Source of the DNA: Phytomonas francai
Taxonomy: Eukaryota; Euglenozoa; Kinetoplastea; Trypanosomatida; Trypanosomatidae
Length of the DNA stretch: 64,000 nt
Assembly: GCA_001766655.1 (NCBI GenBank)
Contig: MJCC01000009.1
Location: 352,526-416,525, forward strand
Direction of reading: 5' to 3'
The notes beneath the pieces were generated by a model that worked only from the letters and a program-made list of their open reading frames with translations, did not search any database and had not been told where the DNA came from. The position numbers and the translations under genes were made by a program. Below are positions 48,449 through 57,136 of the stretch, piece after piece (within the stretch, counting starts at the first letter, position 1; every line of letters begins with the position of its first letter).

Positions 48449-49591
48449 TCACCGCTTCTGTTGACAGCGCACACATTCGCAGTCCAACCCACGTCTCTGG
48501 AGCTCGACGAACCGTTTGTCGTAGCGTAGTCCCTTCAAGTGAGGATAATAATTTATGCAGAGTTCCTCCCCAGCCGCAACCTCGCGCAACGTGACCATGT
48601 TCCCCGTCTGCGCATCCTCAGCGACGTTGGCCTCACAGCTATGGTTGAACATCGATCGGGACAGATTGAGCTCAACCGCATTGGACGCGTGAAAGCAATT
48701 TGCCGAGACCCGCGCGAGTGTTCCGAGCATCTCCTCGTACGAAATCACTGTCGCGACGCGCATCGCGCGGGCAAAGCGCTCGTAGACGTGGAGCATCGCC
48801 CCACACAGGGTTTGCGGGCTGAAGGTAAGCCGCCCCGAGAGAATGCGAACTTCGGCCTGCGCACTCGGCACGATGCCCCGCTTCGTCGCGACCGCGAGGA
48901 CGCGCAGCATGAGAAGCTGCGCGGCGGCGGCGCTGCTGTCGGTCGTGGGGCCATCCTCGGAGAGGGCGCGCTGCATCTGGCTATAAAGGTCCAGCTCTAG
49001 GCTCTGGAAGTCGTCATTCTCGCAAACGTGGCGGTGGTAGAGGCTATTGGCCTGTGCGCGGCAGTCCCGGCTGCAGTACTCTTCGTGGCACTTGGGGTTT
49101 TCACACGCGAATAAACGCTCCGGTAGTGGTTTGGCGCAGAAGGAGCACAACCCATCCTGGGTGGGGTACCTTAACCACGGCTCACTGGCCTTCATCACAA
49201 CGCTGTGGCGCGCTAGAGCCTCTTTCGCAACGATACCTCGCCCTACCTGGCGGTTGATGTCTGCCGTACTGCATTTCTCGGAAAGAAAAGGCTTGACAAA
49301 AATATGGAGATGAGAATCCGTGGATGGGTAGGTGCCAACCTGAACCTCCGGGAAGTGCTGCACCACCTGCAGGCATTTGGTCTGGTAGCCACCCGGAAGA
49401 TTAAGAACACTACCAGCGATGTTGTAATCCGCTAAAGCAAAGTATGGTTGCCCTAAAGCGTAGTACGCGTTGCCTCGAAAAAGAAAGGCCTCAGGGACCG
49501 TAGCAGAGCCCATGGTGTTGATGACATGCAGGCAGTGGTTCTTCAACGCCCGTGCAGCGGCCACGGTGGCCTCATGGGAAACCCTAGACAT
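48449..49591 (-). CDS. MYND-SET (SMYD-like) protein
   Basis: The 380-residue protein has an N-terminal helical part (AFLFRGNAYYALGQPYFALA) reminiscent of a TPR repeat. A SET start, GRGIVAKEALARHSVVMKAS, is split by a MYND zinc finger at 149-190 (CSFCAKPL, CENPKCHEEYCSRDC, HRHVC). The SET core then has FNHSCEANV (315-323, AdoMet and lysine channel), GEELCINYYP and a post-SET CECVRC. This split-SET layout is that of SMYD lysine methyltransferases. Substrate unknown; nuclear histone or cytosolic targets are both known in the family. Catalytic Tyr of the INYY motif is present. Confidence 0.9.
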   Translation of the reverse strand: MSRVSHEATVAAARALKNHCLHVINTMGSATVPEAFLFRGNAYYALGQPYFALADYNIAGSVLNLPGGYQTKCLQVVQHFPEVQVGTYPSTDSHLHIFVKPFLSEKCSTADINRQVGRGIVAKEALARHSVVMKASEPWLRYPTQDGLCSFCAKPLPERLFACENPKCHEEYCSRDCRAQANSLYHRHVCENDDFQSLELDLYSQMQRALSEDGPTTDSSAAAAQLLMLRVLAVATKRGIVPSAQAEVRILSGRLTFSPQTLCGAMLHVYERFARAMRVATVISYEEMLGTLARVSANCFHASNAVELNLSRSMFNHSCEANVAEDAQTGNMVTLREVAAGEELCINYYPHLKGLRYDKRFVELQRRGLDCECVRCQQKR

Positions 49592-49987
49592 ACTCTGCCT
49601 ATTTTCTAGACCACAAGACGGAAAACAGAATAAAGGGGTGAAATAAAAACGTTCTTATATTGGAATTCTACCCCTTCAACATCTCAACGACCCCAAGGAT
49701 TACATTGTTTGATAACTCAAAGAAAAGCAGCATGGGAAAAGCACTTTCAGCTGCTACGACACAGTGCTACCATTTTACAAAAAGGTGGAGAAGGTAAGGA
49801 GGTGTAACCTAAAACGGACACTACACTGGGGTAGAACTCATTTTCTCCTGATCAGCAACATCCTCATTTTATCGAGGTTCAACTAGATCATATGAGAAAA
49901 AACGATAGAGATGGATTCCCTGCTTAAACCCACCCCAACCATAACCGTGAAGAAAAGGAAAGTAGCTAGCTCAATCACGACGGTTTA
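49592..49987. other. Intergenic region, no gene seen
   Basis: About 395 bases, mixed composition, no supported ORF or RNA. Confidence 0.55.
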
Positions 49988-51262
49988 CTACCACCATACG
50001 ACACTCTCGGATTTATGCTTCGTATACTGCTGCTCCAGCCACCTGCGCTCACGGAGGAGAAGCGCCTCATAGCGCCGCAACTGACGGTTTGTCGCGTCTA
50101 ATCGAGATATGTTCAGCGCCACGAGCCGCTGAAAGACCAGTCCTACACCCAACCCCAACGCCCCCCCTAAGATGACGCCAGACATCGCCAATCGGCCAGC
50201 CAATTTCACGTCATTAAGCACCCACCACGGCATAATACCTACTGTGGAACCAGAGAATGCCAACCCCACAACATAATTAAATGGTGACCGGTGCTCTGCG
50301 TCGTGTGATGGGAGTAGGCAGCGCTTTACGCCCTTCGCCAAGCGATCCCCAACGCAAAAGGCAGCCGCGAGTATGCCCATGTTGCCGCCCCATTTGATAA
50401 CGCCCGCGAGGACCGACATGTTCAATATTGACAGCACCCCAAGCCCCGACGCTCTCAGAAACGCTAAGTCGGCGTCAATCGTCTGGATCGCGCGCAGGGT
50501 CCCTTGCAGGAGGCCAATGCCAATCCCACACTTGATGCTGAACCAAATCAGTGACGGCGACGAGTCTAAAAACGGATCCAAGCCGTAGAAATCCACGCGG
50601 GGGCGGTATTCCTTTGCCACCTTGGCGAGAGGCTTACCAGACTCCACGGAATGCATCAGCGCCCTCCACGCGCTCCCCACATGGCGCCCCTCTGTGGGCG
50701 CCTCCACCAACACCCCGGGCGTCGCCCCGTCCTCCTTTTCCTGCCCATGCTGCGTCTCCATCCTCGTCGTCGTCGGAAGCTCATGAGGTGGCGTTGAATA
50801 GCCTAGTTTGCGTTGAACCCACCCAAGGGCCGCTAAAAGGTCATGCTTGGTCTCCAGCCGCGCCTGCTTCCGAGCCTCCTGAATCGCCTCTGCGATATCG
50901 AGCTCCTTGCGGTACTTCGTCCTCCAGTGAGTCGGGTTCGCCGCGACGGTTTCTTCCGGGACGGTGGAGCCGTCAATATTGGTGTTTTTATGCTCCATCC
51001 ACTCCGGTGGACGCGTGTGCGCGTCCGGCCCGATAAACATCGTGGCCGAAACATCTGTTCGCTTGTACTCGTCGACGAAAAAATTGAAGAGACCCTGAAC
51101 TACCCCATAAAGGCTGCCTGTGGAAATGACCTCGCCACCACCGGCACTGTTATACGGTGTGCCGCTTTCTTGGGGACGAATACCACGCAGAAAGGTATTG
51201 AGATCAGGGTGCACAGCTTCCGAATGCTGTCCAGTGGGCACTTTTATTTTTTCCTCACTCAT
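49988..51262 (-). CDS. Tim17/Tim22/Tim23-like multi-spanning membrane protein
   Basis: The 424-residue protein has a soluble N-terminal ~230 residues and four hydrophobic segments in the C-terminal half: LIWFSIKCGIGIGLLQGTLR, VLSILNMSVLAGVIKW, FNYVVGLAFSGSTVGIM and AMSGVILGGALGLGVGLVF. WGGNMGILAAAFCVGDRLAK followed by SPFNYVVGLAFSGSTVG matches the Gly-rich helix pairs and the intervening charged loop of the Tim17/22/23 superfamily, which includes TIM translocase cores and complex I NDUFA11/TIMMDC1-type proteins. The inner mitochondrial membrane is therefore expected. The large soluble N-terminus and the charged C-terminal helix (LLRERRWLEQQYTKHK) are unusual for the family. Subfamily undecided. 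Confidence 0.65.
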   Translation of the reverse strand: MSEEKIKVPTGQHSEAVHPDLNTFLRGIRPQESGTPYNSAGGGEVISTGSLYGVVQGLFNFFVDEYKRTDVSATMFIGPDAHTRPPEWMEHKNTNIDGSTVPEETVAANPTHWRTKYRKELDIAEAIQEARKQARLETKHDLLAALGWVQRKLGYSTPPHELPTTTRMETQHGQEKEDGATPGVLVEAPTEGRHVGSAWRALMHSVESGKPLAKVAKEYRPRVDFYGLDPFLDSSPSLIWFSIKCGIGIGLLQGTLRAIQTIDADLAFLRASGLGVLSILNMSVLAGVIKWGGNMGILAAAFCVGDRLAKGVKRCLLPSHDAEHRSPFNYVVGLAFSGSTVGIMPWWVLNDVKLAGRLAMSGVILGGALGLGVGLVFQRLVALNISRLDATNRQLRRYEALLLRERRWLEQQYTKHKSESVVWW

Positions 51263-51913
51263 TATAGCTTCAGAATTTCTTGTCCTCTTTTTTTTTTAAA
51301 GAATGCTTACAAGCTTTATATTTCAGTTTTTTCGAAGGAAACGTTAACTTTAACAAGGAGATCAGCAGTGGAGCTCTCAATCCAATATAATGCGCACTAA
51401 AATCAATCTATAGCATTTCGAATCATACTAACTTTTTTTTTCTTACGGTATTAGTTTCGGCCCATAGAACGTACTATACAGCGTAAACATTATTACTTTC
51501 TCAACCCTAAGGAAGTAACCTTTTAGGAGAAGAAACCCCCAGTGGGGAATTTCGGCCGACTTAAAAGTCTTTGCCTCTCCATTATAGCCACCTACATCAT
51601 GAAAGCGACTTCCTTTGACGAAATGAACAACCCACTGTATCTCGAACCCACATTTGTGAACAATCTAGTAGTCCAGGAAGTGTGAAGGAAAACAAACGAC
51701 AATGCACGAAACCGGAGCCAGAGTTAGATCGGAAACATACAAGCCCCTCTCTATTTGTCGCATACACATACTCCCCTCGCAAGGCAGGAAATAGAAATCC
51801 GAATATGGATTGGATAGACTTCTTCTTTTGGTGGTAGTGGGGGGGGGGGGGGGTACCTTCCATCATTGGTATTATTCTTTGGCACGAATCCCCCCTCCCC
51901 CCTCTCCCTCGTC
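51263..51913. other. Intergenic region with poly-G run
   Basis: About 650 bases. A 15-G run lies at 51839-51853 (C on the transcribed strand), just downstream of the UBC12 stop. No gene seen. Confidence 0.6.
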
Positions 51914-52483
51914 TTAACAATATTCTCCCCTCATCCAACGACGCGCCTTTTCTCTAAACTCGGACGGACGATCCGTTAGCATCTGCGCGGCAGCTTTCGC
52001 AACCCCCGGTAGGGGGTCCTCGCACACGGGGTACGAGAACAGCAGCTCAATGTTGATCACGATATCCTTGATCGTGTAGGATGGGCGCCACTCCAACTGT
52101 AGCCCCAGGCAAACGCCCCAGTCCGTCTTGTCAGGCTCCCCCTCAATATTGGGGTGAAAGATGCGATAGGGGCCGGTGTAGCGCACCTTGGGGCCTTCGT
52201 ACGGATAGTCATCGGAGAACTTGAGGATGAAATGAAAGGTCCCGCCCTCCCAAACACCACGGACGGGTTGAACACTAACCCCAACCACGAACGGGTCGGA
52301 AGGACTAGCGGTTACTTTGCTGGAAATACCGTTTAGACTTTCAAGGTCGGCGCGTATACGAGACAGGGAAAAGCTCAGCGCGGCGCGAATGAAGGCCGTG
52401 CCGGTGTTCTTGTCTTTGCCGCCCTGCACGTTCTCTTTGGAGTGCTGCTCATTACGCTCCCTAACTAACCGAGCCAAACTCAT
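51914..52483 (-). CDS. UBC12: NEDD8-conjugating enzyme UBC12-like E2
   Basis: The 189-residue protein starts at ATG 52483 (MSLARLVRERNEQHSKENVQ); the longer frame begins with GTG inside a pyrimidine tract. The UBC fold shows FHFILKFSDDYPYEGPKVRY, FHPNI (HPN at 110-112), the catalytic Cys125 in GVCLGLQLEWRP, and the E2 helix PVCEDPLPGVAKAAAQML. The order FHPNI ... GVCL ... EWRPSYTIKDIV, DPL and a final RRWMRGEY matches UBC12/UBE2M rather than ubiquitin E2s. UBC12 carries NEDD8 to cullins and so activates SCF-type ligases. The insert GEPDKTDW between HPN and Cys is longer than usual. Confidence 0.88.
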   Translation of the reverse strand: MSLARLVRERNEQHSKENVQGGKDKNTGTAFIRAALSFSLSRIRADLESLNGISSKVTASPSDPFVVGVSVQPVRGVWEGGTFHFILKFSDDYPYEGPKVRYTGPYRIFHPNIEGEPDKTDWGVCLGLQLEWRPSYTIKDIVINIELLFSYPVCEDPLPGVAKAAAQMLTDRPSEFREKARRWMRGEYC

Positions 52484-53279
52484 TGTAGAAGATATTTCGA
52501 CCAGGAGACAGAAAAAATCGAATAAGAAATTCACTAAAATTTTATAAATTAGATTAGGGATTTGGAAATAGAGCTTTGATCTCCTTATTTTTTTATAACA
52601 TTTGCAATTTCAAAGTTTGGTAGATAAGTACGAGGTAAACTTGCTGGGTAAAAGAAAAAAATGAAGGAATAAAACAAAATGGAGTTCCCAAGGTAGGATT
52701 CATCAAAAATCGCTATGGCAAGATAATTGAAAAAATGACCTTGCTAACGAATTCACCCCGTCATTTCCTTAGGGGTAGGTATGAAGAGAGGGGTGGAATG
52801 ACTGTATGTCACGTTTTCAGGCTAGGGGTACAAATGAATCTTAACATATCAACAGGCACAAGAAATAAATAGATCAATATATGCACACGTATACATATAT
52901 GTAGATATGCATATATAGAGAGAGATATATAGAAAGAGAGAGAGAGAGAGAAAGACATTGTGAAGTTATATACGATGCCTTGTCAAAATCGAATAAAGAA
53001 TTTACTAAAGAACATCAAACCGGAAAATATTTGTATTTTCTCACCTTAATATCCTTGCTTTTCATCTTTAGAAATGAAAAGGAGAATACATGGGGTGAAA
53101 CAGGAAGAAACAATGCTACCAATATAAAGTAGGAGGAAAAAAAATGGACAGTAAGGGGCTGTTTCGTACTTTGTTTGTCTGCGCAAAACGTCAATTAGCC
53201 CCACTGTACAATTTCGCATCACCATTTCAAGTGAGTTTCTGCTCTTCTTCTGTCGCTCATACAGCAGACATGCACACAT

Positions 53280-53314
<35 letters not shown>

Positions 53315-53339
53315 CCCTTCTTTTTCTTCAATTCTTTTA
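52484..53339. other. Intergenic region with GA and CT microsatellites
   Basis: About 860 bases. A GA-rich simple repeat lies at about 52915-52955 and a (CT)n run at 53283-53311. TA-rich sequence lies between. No gene seen. Confidence 0.65.
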
Positions 53340-55520
53340 CTATCTAAAGAGAGAAAAGGGGAGAATGGGGCCTATGGGCGATAGCACCCGCCCCCATCGG
53401 TCGCGCCAGAGGCCCGAAACGATATTCCCCCCCCCNNNNNNNNNNNNNNNNNNNNNNNNNNNNNNNNNNNNNNNNNNNNNNNNNNNNNNNNNNNNNNNNN
53501 NNNNNNNNNNNNNNNNNNNNNNNNNNNNNNNNNNNNNNNNNNNNNNNNNNNNNNNNNNNNNNNNNNNNNNNNNNNNNNNNNNNNNNNNNNNNNNNNNNNN
53601 NNNNNNNNNNNNNNNNNNNNNNNNNNNNNNCGAGGGCCGCGAAGGCGGTCCCGTTGACGGGGCCGGGGCCGGGGCCGCGAAGGCGGTCCCGTCGCCGGCG
53701 GCCGCGGCGGCGCCCGGCGAGAAGCAGCGCCAAAATCGTATCGTTTCGTCGCCCGCGGCCGACGCGACGGTCTCGCCGTCGGGGGAAAGGCAGAGGTGGA
53801 GGACGCGGGAGGTGTGCCCCGTGAGGTCGGCGACGCGCCGCAGCGAGGGGTACTTCCAGATACTCAGCTGGTTCTTCGAGAAGCCGTGCGAGCTGATGAG
53901 CTCCGTCCCGGCGTGGTTCCAGAGCACCCCGCAGATCTGGCTCTGCGTGTTGAGCTGCCGGACGCACTCCCCGGTGAGCGTATTCCAGAAGCGCAGCGTC
54001 TTGTCCTCGGTACCGCCGCCGCTGGCGAGGAGGGAGGACTGGGTGGGGTGCCAGGCGATCGCCTTGACGGCCGCGCGGTGCTGGTTGAGGTAGAGCACCG
54101 GCAGCCCGTCCGAGGCGAGGCCCCCGCCCCCGCCTCCGCCCCCGCGGAGCCGCCGCCGATCCCAGATGAGGAGCTGATTATCATTACTCCCGCTGGCGAG
54201 GTGGACGCTGCTGCGGTGGGGCGAGCACCGGAGGCCGCAGATCTCCTGCGTGTGCGCGCGCAGGACGTGGGCGGCGTCGGAGGGGTCGCGCAGGTCCTGC
54301 AGGCGAATCGTCGCGTCCTTGCTGCCCGACGCGAGCACGGCGCCGTCGGTCGTCCAGCCAAGCGAGCCGACGCGGCGGGCGTGGCGGGCCCAGCGCCGGA
54401 CGACGCGCCGCGCCTCGACGTCCCAGGCCTCGAGGGCGCCGTCGCTCGCGCCGACGGCGAGGTGCCGCCCGTCCGGGGCCCACCCGACGCTGCAGACGAC
54501 GCGGCCCGCCGCGGACGGCGAGGGGTCCGCGGCCCGCGGCGACCCCCCGGACGCCCCGGGCGGGAGCTGCGTGATCTTGCACGTGGTGGCGTCCCAGAGG
54601 TACACGGCGGACTGCAGCGCGACCGCGATCACCCCGCGGGCCGACCAGTCCATCAGGTTCATGTAAAAGTCGTCGATCATGTCCGCCGCGTCCAGGATGC
54701 GCTCCGGGGTCTGCGAGATCACGCGGAAGTTCTTCGAGGTGAAGTTGCGCGTGCGGTTCGCCTCGTAGACGACCCCAGGCGACGCGGAGAAGCGCGCCGC
54801 CTCGCGCGCGCACGTCGCGCGCGCCGATCGGCCGGCGGCGGTGCCGTCCACCGGCGGCTCCTCGCCGGCGGGGATGCCGAGGATGGACCCCTGCGGGGTA
54901 TCGCTGAAGAGGTTTCGCAGCAGCCGCGTCGTGTACGGCTCTACCCCGCCGACCATCCCATCCCCGTCCGCGCGCGCGGTGCTCGGCGAGGGCGCGTCGT
55001 ACGCGGGGCTCGCGGCGGGCGGGGGGGGGGCGGCGCCGATGCCAGGCTCCCTCGGGAGGCCGTGGGGGTCGAGATGCAAACGCGCAAAGGCATCCACGAT
55101 CGTAGACGGCGGCGGCGAACCCCTGGCCGGGAAGGCGCCGTACGGGGAGCCCCGCGGCGACGCGTCGTCCACGCCCGGATGACTGCCGCCGCCATGGGGA
55201 TACGACCAGGCGTGGGGAGAGGGGGAGCTTGGCCCCGGCAAGACCGAGGCGCCTGTCAAATTCTCGCCCTGCGGGGTATGATACTGCGAGAGCGCCATCA
55301 CAGGGCTCAGGTTCTCCTTGGTGGTGAGAAGAAAGTGCGAGAGCGAGTTATCCTGCGACTCCCTCAACGGGATATAACGATCGGCGATGACCTGCCTTGG
55401 TGAGGGCGAATACGGGCTCACATCGTTTTCTCCCCCCCGAGGACTTAAAATGTCAGTCACGGGGGAGTAAGGATCCTTTGGACGGGTGGGGCGAAACGGT
55501 GTATCGAAATCGGTGATCAT
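53340..55520 (-). CDS. CDC20: CDC20/Fizzy-type APC/C activator, C-terminus interrupted by gap
   Basis: The frame encodes 726 residues including 65 unknown. The N-terminus has a C-box DRYIPLR (47-53) and a KEN-like TKEN; the linker is Ser/Pro/Gly-rich. The WD40 propeller begins with FRVISQTPERILDAADMIDD and FYMNLMDWS, then seven blades including HARRVGSLGW, ASGSKDATIRL, HTQEICGLRC, ASGSNDNQLLIWD, AVKAIAWHP, ICGVLWNHAGTELISSHGF and VASAAGDETIRFWRCF. The match to Cdc20 (TPxRILDA, DETLRLWRCF) is stronger than to Cdh1. It recruits substrates to the anaphase-promoting complex. The WD part ends just before the gap (53436-53630); residues after it, and the Ile-Arg tail expected in the family, are unreliable. 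GC content is extreme. Confidence 0.9.
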   Translation of the reverse strand: MITDFDTPFRPTRPKDPYSPVTDILSPRGGENDVSPYSPSPRQVIADRYIPLRESQDNSLSHFLLTTKENLSPVMALSQYHTPQGENLTGASVLPGPSSPSPHAWSYPHGGGSHPGVDDASPRGSPYGAFPARGSPPPSTIVDAFARLHLDPHGLPREPGIGAAPPPPAASPAYDAPSPSTARADGDGMVGGVEPYTTRLLRNLFSDTPQGSILGIPAGEEPPVDGTAAGRSARATCAREAARFSASPGVVYEANRTRNFTSKNFRVISQTPERILDAADMIDDFYMNLMDWSARGVIAVALQSAVYLWDATTCKITQLPPGASGGSPRAADPSPSAAGRVVCSVGWAPDGRHLAVGASDGALEAWDVEARRVVRRWARHARRVGSLGWTTDGAVLASGSKDATIRLQDLRDPSDAAHVLRAHTQEICGLRCSPHRSSVHLASGSNDNQLLIWDRRRLRGGGGGGGGLASDGLPVLYLNQHRAAVKAIAWHPTQSSLLASGGGTEDKTLRFWNTLTGECVRQLNTQSQICGVLWNHAGTELISSHGFSKNQLSIWKYPSLRRVADLTGHTSRVLHLCLSPDGETVASAAGDETIRFWRCFSPGAAAAAGDGTAFAAPAPAPSTGPPSRPSXXXXXXXXXXXXXXXXXXXXXXXXXXXXXXXXXXXXXXXXXXXXXXXXXXXXXXXXXXXXXXXXXGGGNIVSGLWRDRWGRVLSPIGPILPFSLFR
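53436..53630. other. Assembly gap (195 N) with GC-rich repeat at its edge
   Basis: 195 consecutive N. Immediately right of the gap a 20-base unit (GGCCGCGAAGGCGGTCCCGT) occurs twice, at 53635-53654 and 53673-53692, period 38, which is not a multiple of three. The left edge is a C run. The gap is in the 3' part of the CDC20 frame. Confidence 0.98.
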
Positions 55521-57136
55521 CCGAGCCCACCCAGTTTCGTATATTGATGTACCACTACTTATTGTATAACAGAGAATACTACACTTCGTGTGTCACACAT
55601 ACAAACAAAAAGGCAAAATGAACTGTCTATCTTACTCGACAAAGCGTTTTATATTAAAAGTGAAAATGTGTCTAAGCCTGTGCAATAAAATCAGTAAATA
55701 TACTTATTTTCCCTTTTGCCTCAAAAACGCGCCTACAATGACTATACACAGAAATAAAAAAGAATCTAATTGTATGGCTGAAAAGCCAAAAGAAAGGGAA
55801 AAGACAACTTTTTCTCGTCTACCACTGCTCGTCTTGCTGATTTATTGACTTATATATATATATATATATCCTTATCTTTGAAAATTCAAAGAAAAAAAAT
55901 ACGACAAAGCCTAACGAAAAAGGTTTACTGTCTTGTGGGGAGAAGGGGGAATAAAAGTCTTTAAAGAAAGAATGAAACCCTTTGCTGTGGCTTTGGGTAC
56001 ACCAAACAAACGAAAGATTTTTAAAAAAAAAATGGGAAACAAAAAGGTAAAGAAAGTAAAAACAGGTAAGAGCATCACATTTTCCAATATATCCCAAAAT
56101 TGAGGAAAACAAGGAGCTTTCCCTTCTATAGCCTCTCTTGAATAGATGGAATACACTTGATAAATTAGTCGTCTCTAGTTAAATAGATGCATACTGATTG
56201 AAGATGGATTTGTCGAAAAATAAGAGTAAGCATTCAACTAAAAAAGATAGGTTGTTAAAGGATAAGAAAAAGACAAATAAAAGACTATACCTCCTCCTAT
56301 TTTGAACAATTCAGAACAATTTATTCCGTGTATAAATTACAACTACATGGTACGAACTTTTTTGAAAGAGGAAAAACGACATAAAAAAATGGAATAGGAT
56401 ATATTTGATAAAAATATCAAAATATAAAATTTATCAACTTGCATGAAAATAAAATTCAACACTTTTTCTTTGAAAGTTTTGGTAGCAACATTAGCATTAT
56501 ATTCATGTCTGTTGCTGATTACTATATGCTAAAGAATATTAAAGATGCCTCGGTGTCCTTTTTTACTTTGAAATTCCTAGAAGTGAATAAAAATTCTACA
56601 CTGTTGATGCCACGCCACCTAAGAACCATTTTGATGTATACCATGGGATTCGCGGTGACAAGTGTATAATCAGGCGAAAAAAAATGCGACATTTTTTTAA
56701 ATAGAAATCAGCAATCAAGTATATATATACGAGTATTACAATACAAAAGAATTCATGTGGACGCAGTGTATAAATGTGGAGAAGAATATAATAACTCGAC
56801 AATCACACCTGAATCTATGCAAAAAAAAAAAATCAAAAAAAAAGCACTCATTAAAACCTGAGTCAGGGAGCTAATACATATATTTATATTTATATTTATA
56901 TTTATATATGTATATGACAAGAAGCTTCTTCTAAATATTAGAAGCAAAGAAAATGAAATATAAAAAAAACTTTTATCAAATCATGGAATGATTCAACTTG
57001 GTGCCAGTACAGATACCAGCTGCACAATCTTTGCCCTCTCTCTCCCCCGCGCAACCCTTTTCCCCCCTCTTCCATTTGTACCCTTTGCTTCCTGATTTAA
57101 CACTTGTATACTTTCAAAGGTGCAGGTTTTTAAATC
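55521..57136. other. Long AT-rich intergenic region, no gene seen
   Basis: About 1.6 kb between the kinase and CDC20. It has a TA repeat at about 55852-55868, A runs and an interrupted TTTATA repeat at about 56876-56906. Short ORFs on both strands are low complexity. Confidence 0.6.

Noticed and set aside
53796..55403. Plus-strand ORF of 535 codons antisense to CDC20
   Set aside because: It is an Arg/Gly/Ala-rich by-product of extreme GC content opposite a clear WD40 gene, with no domain pattern.
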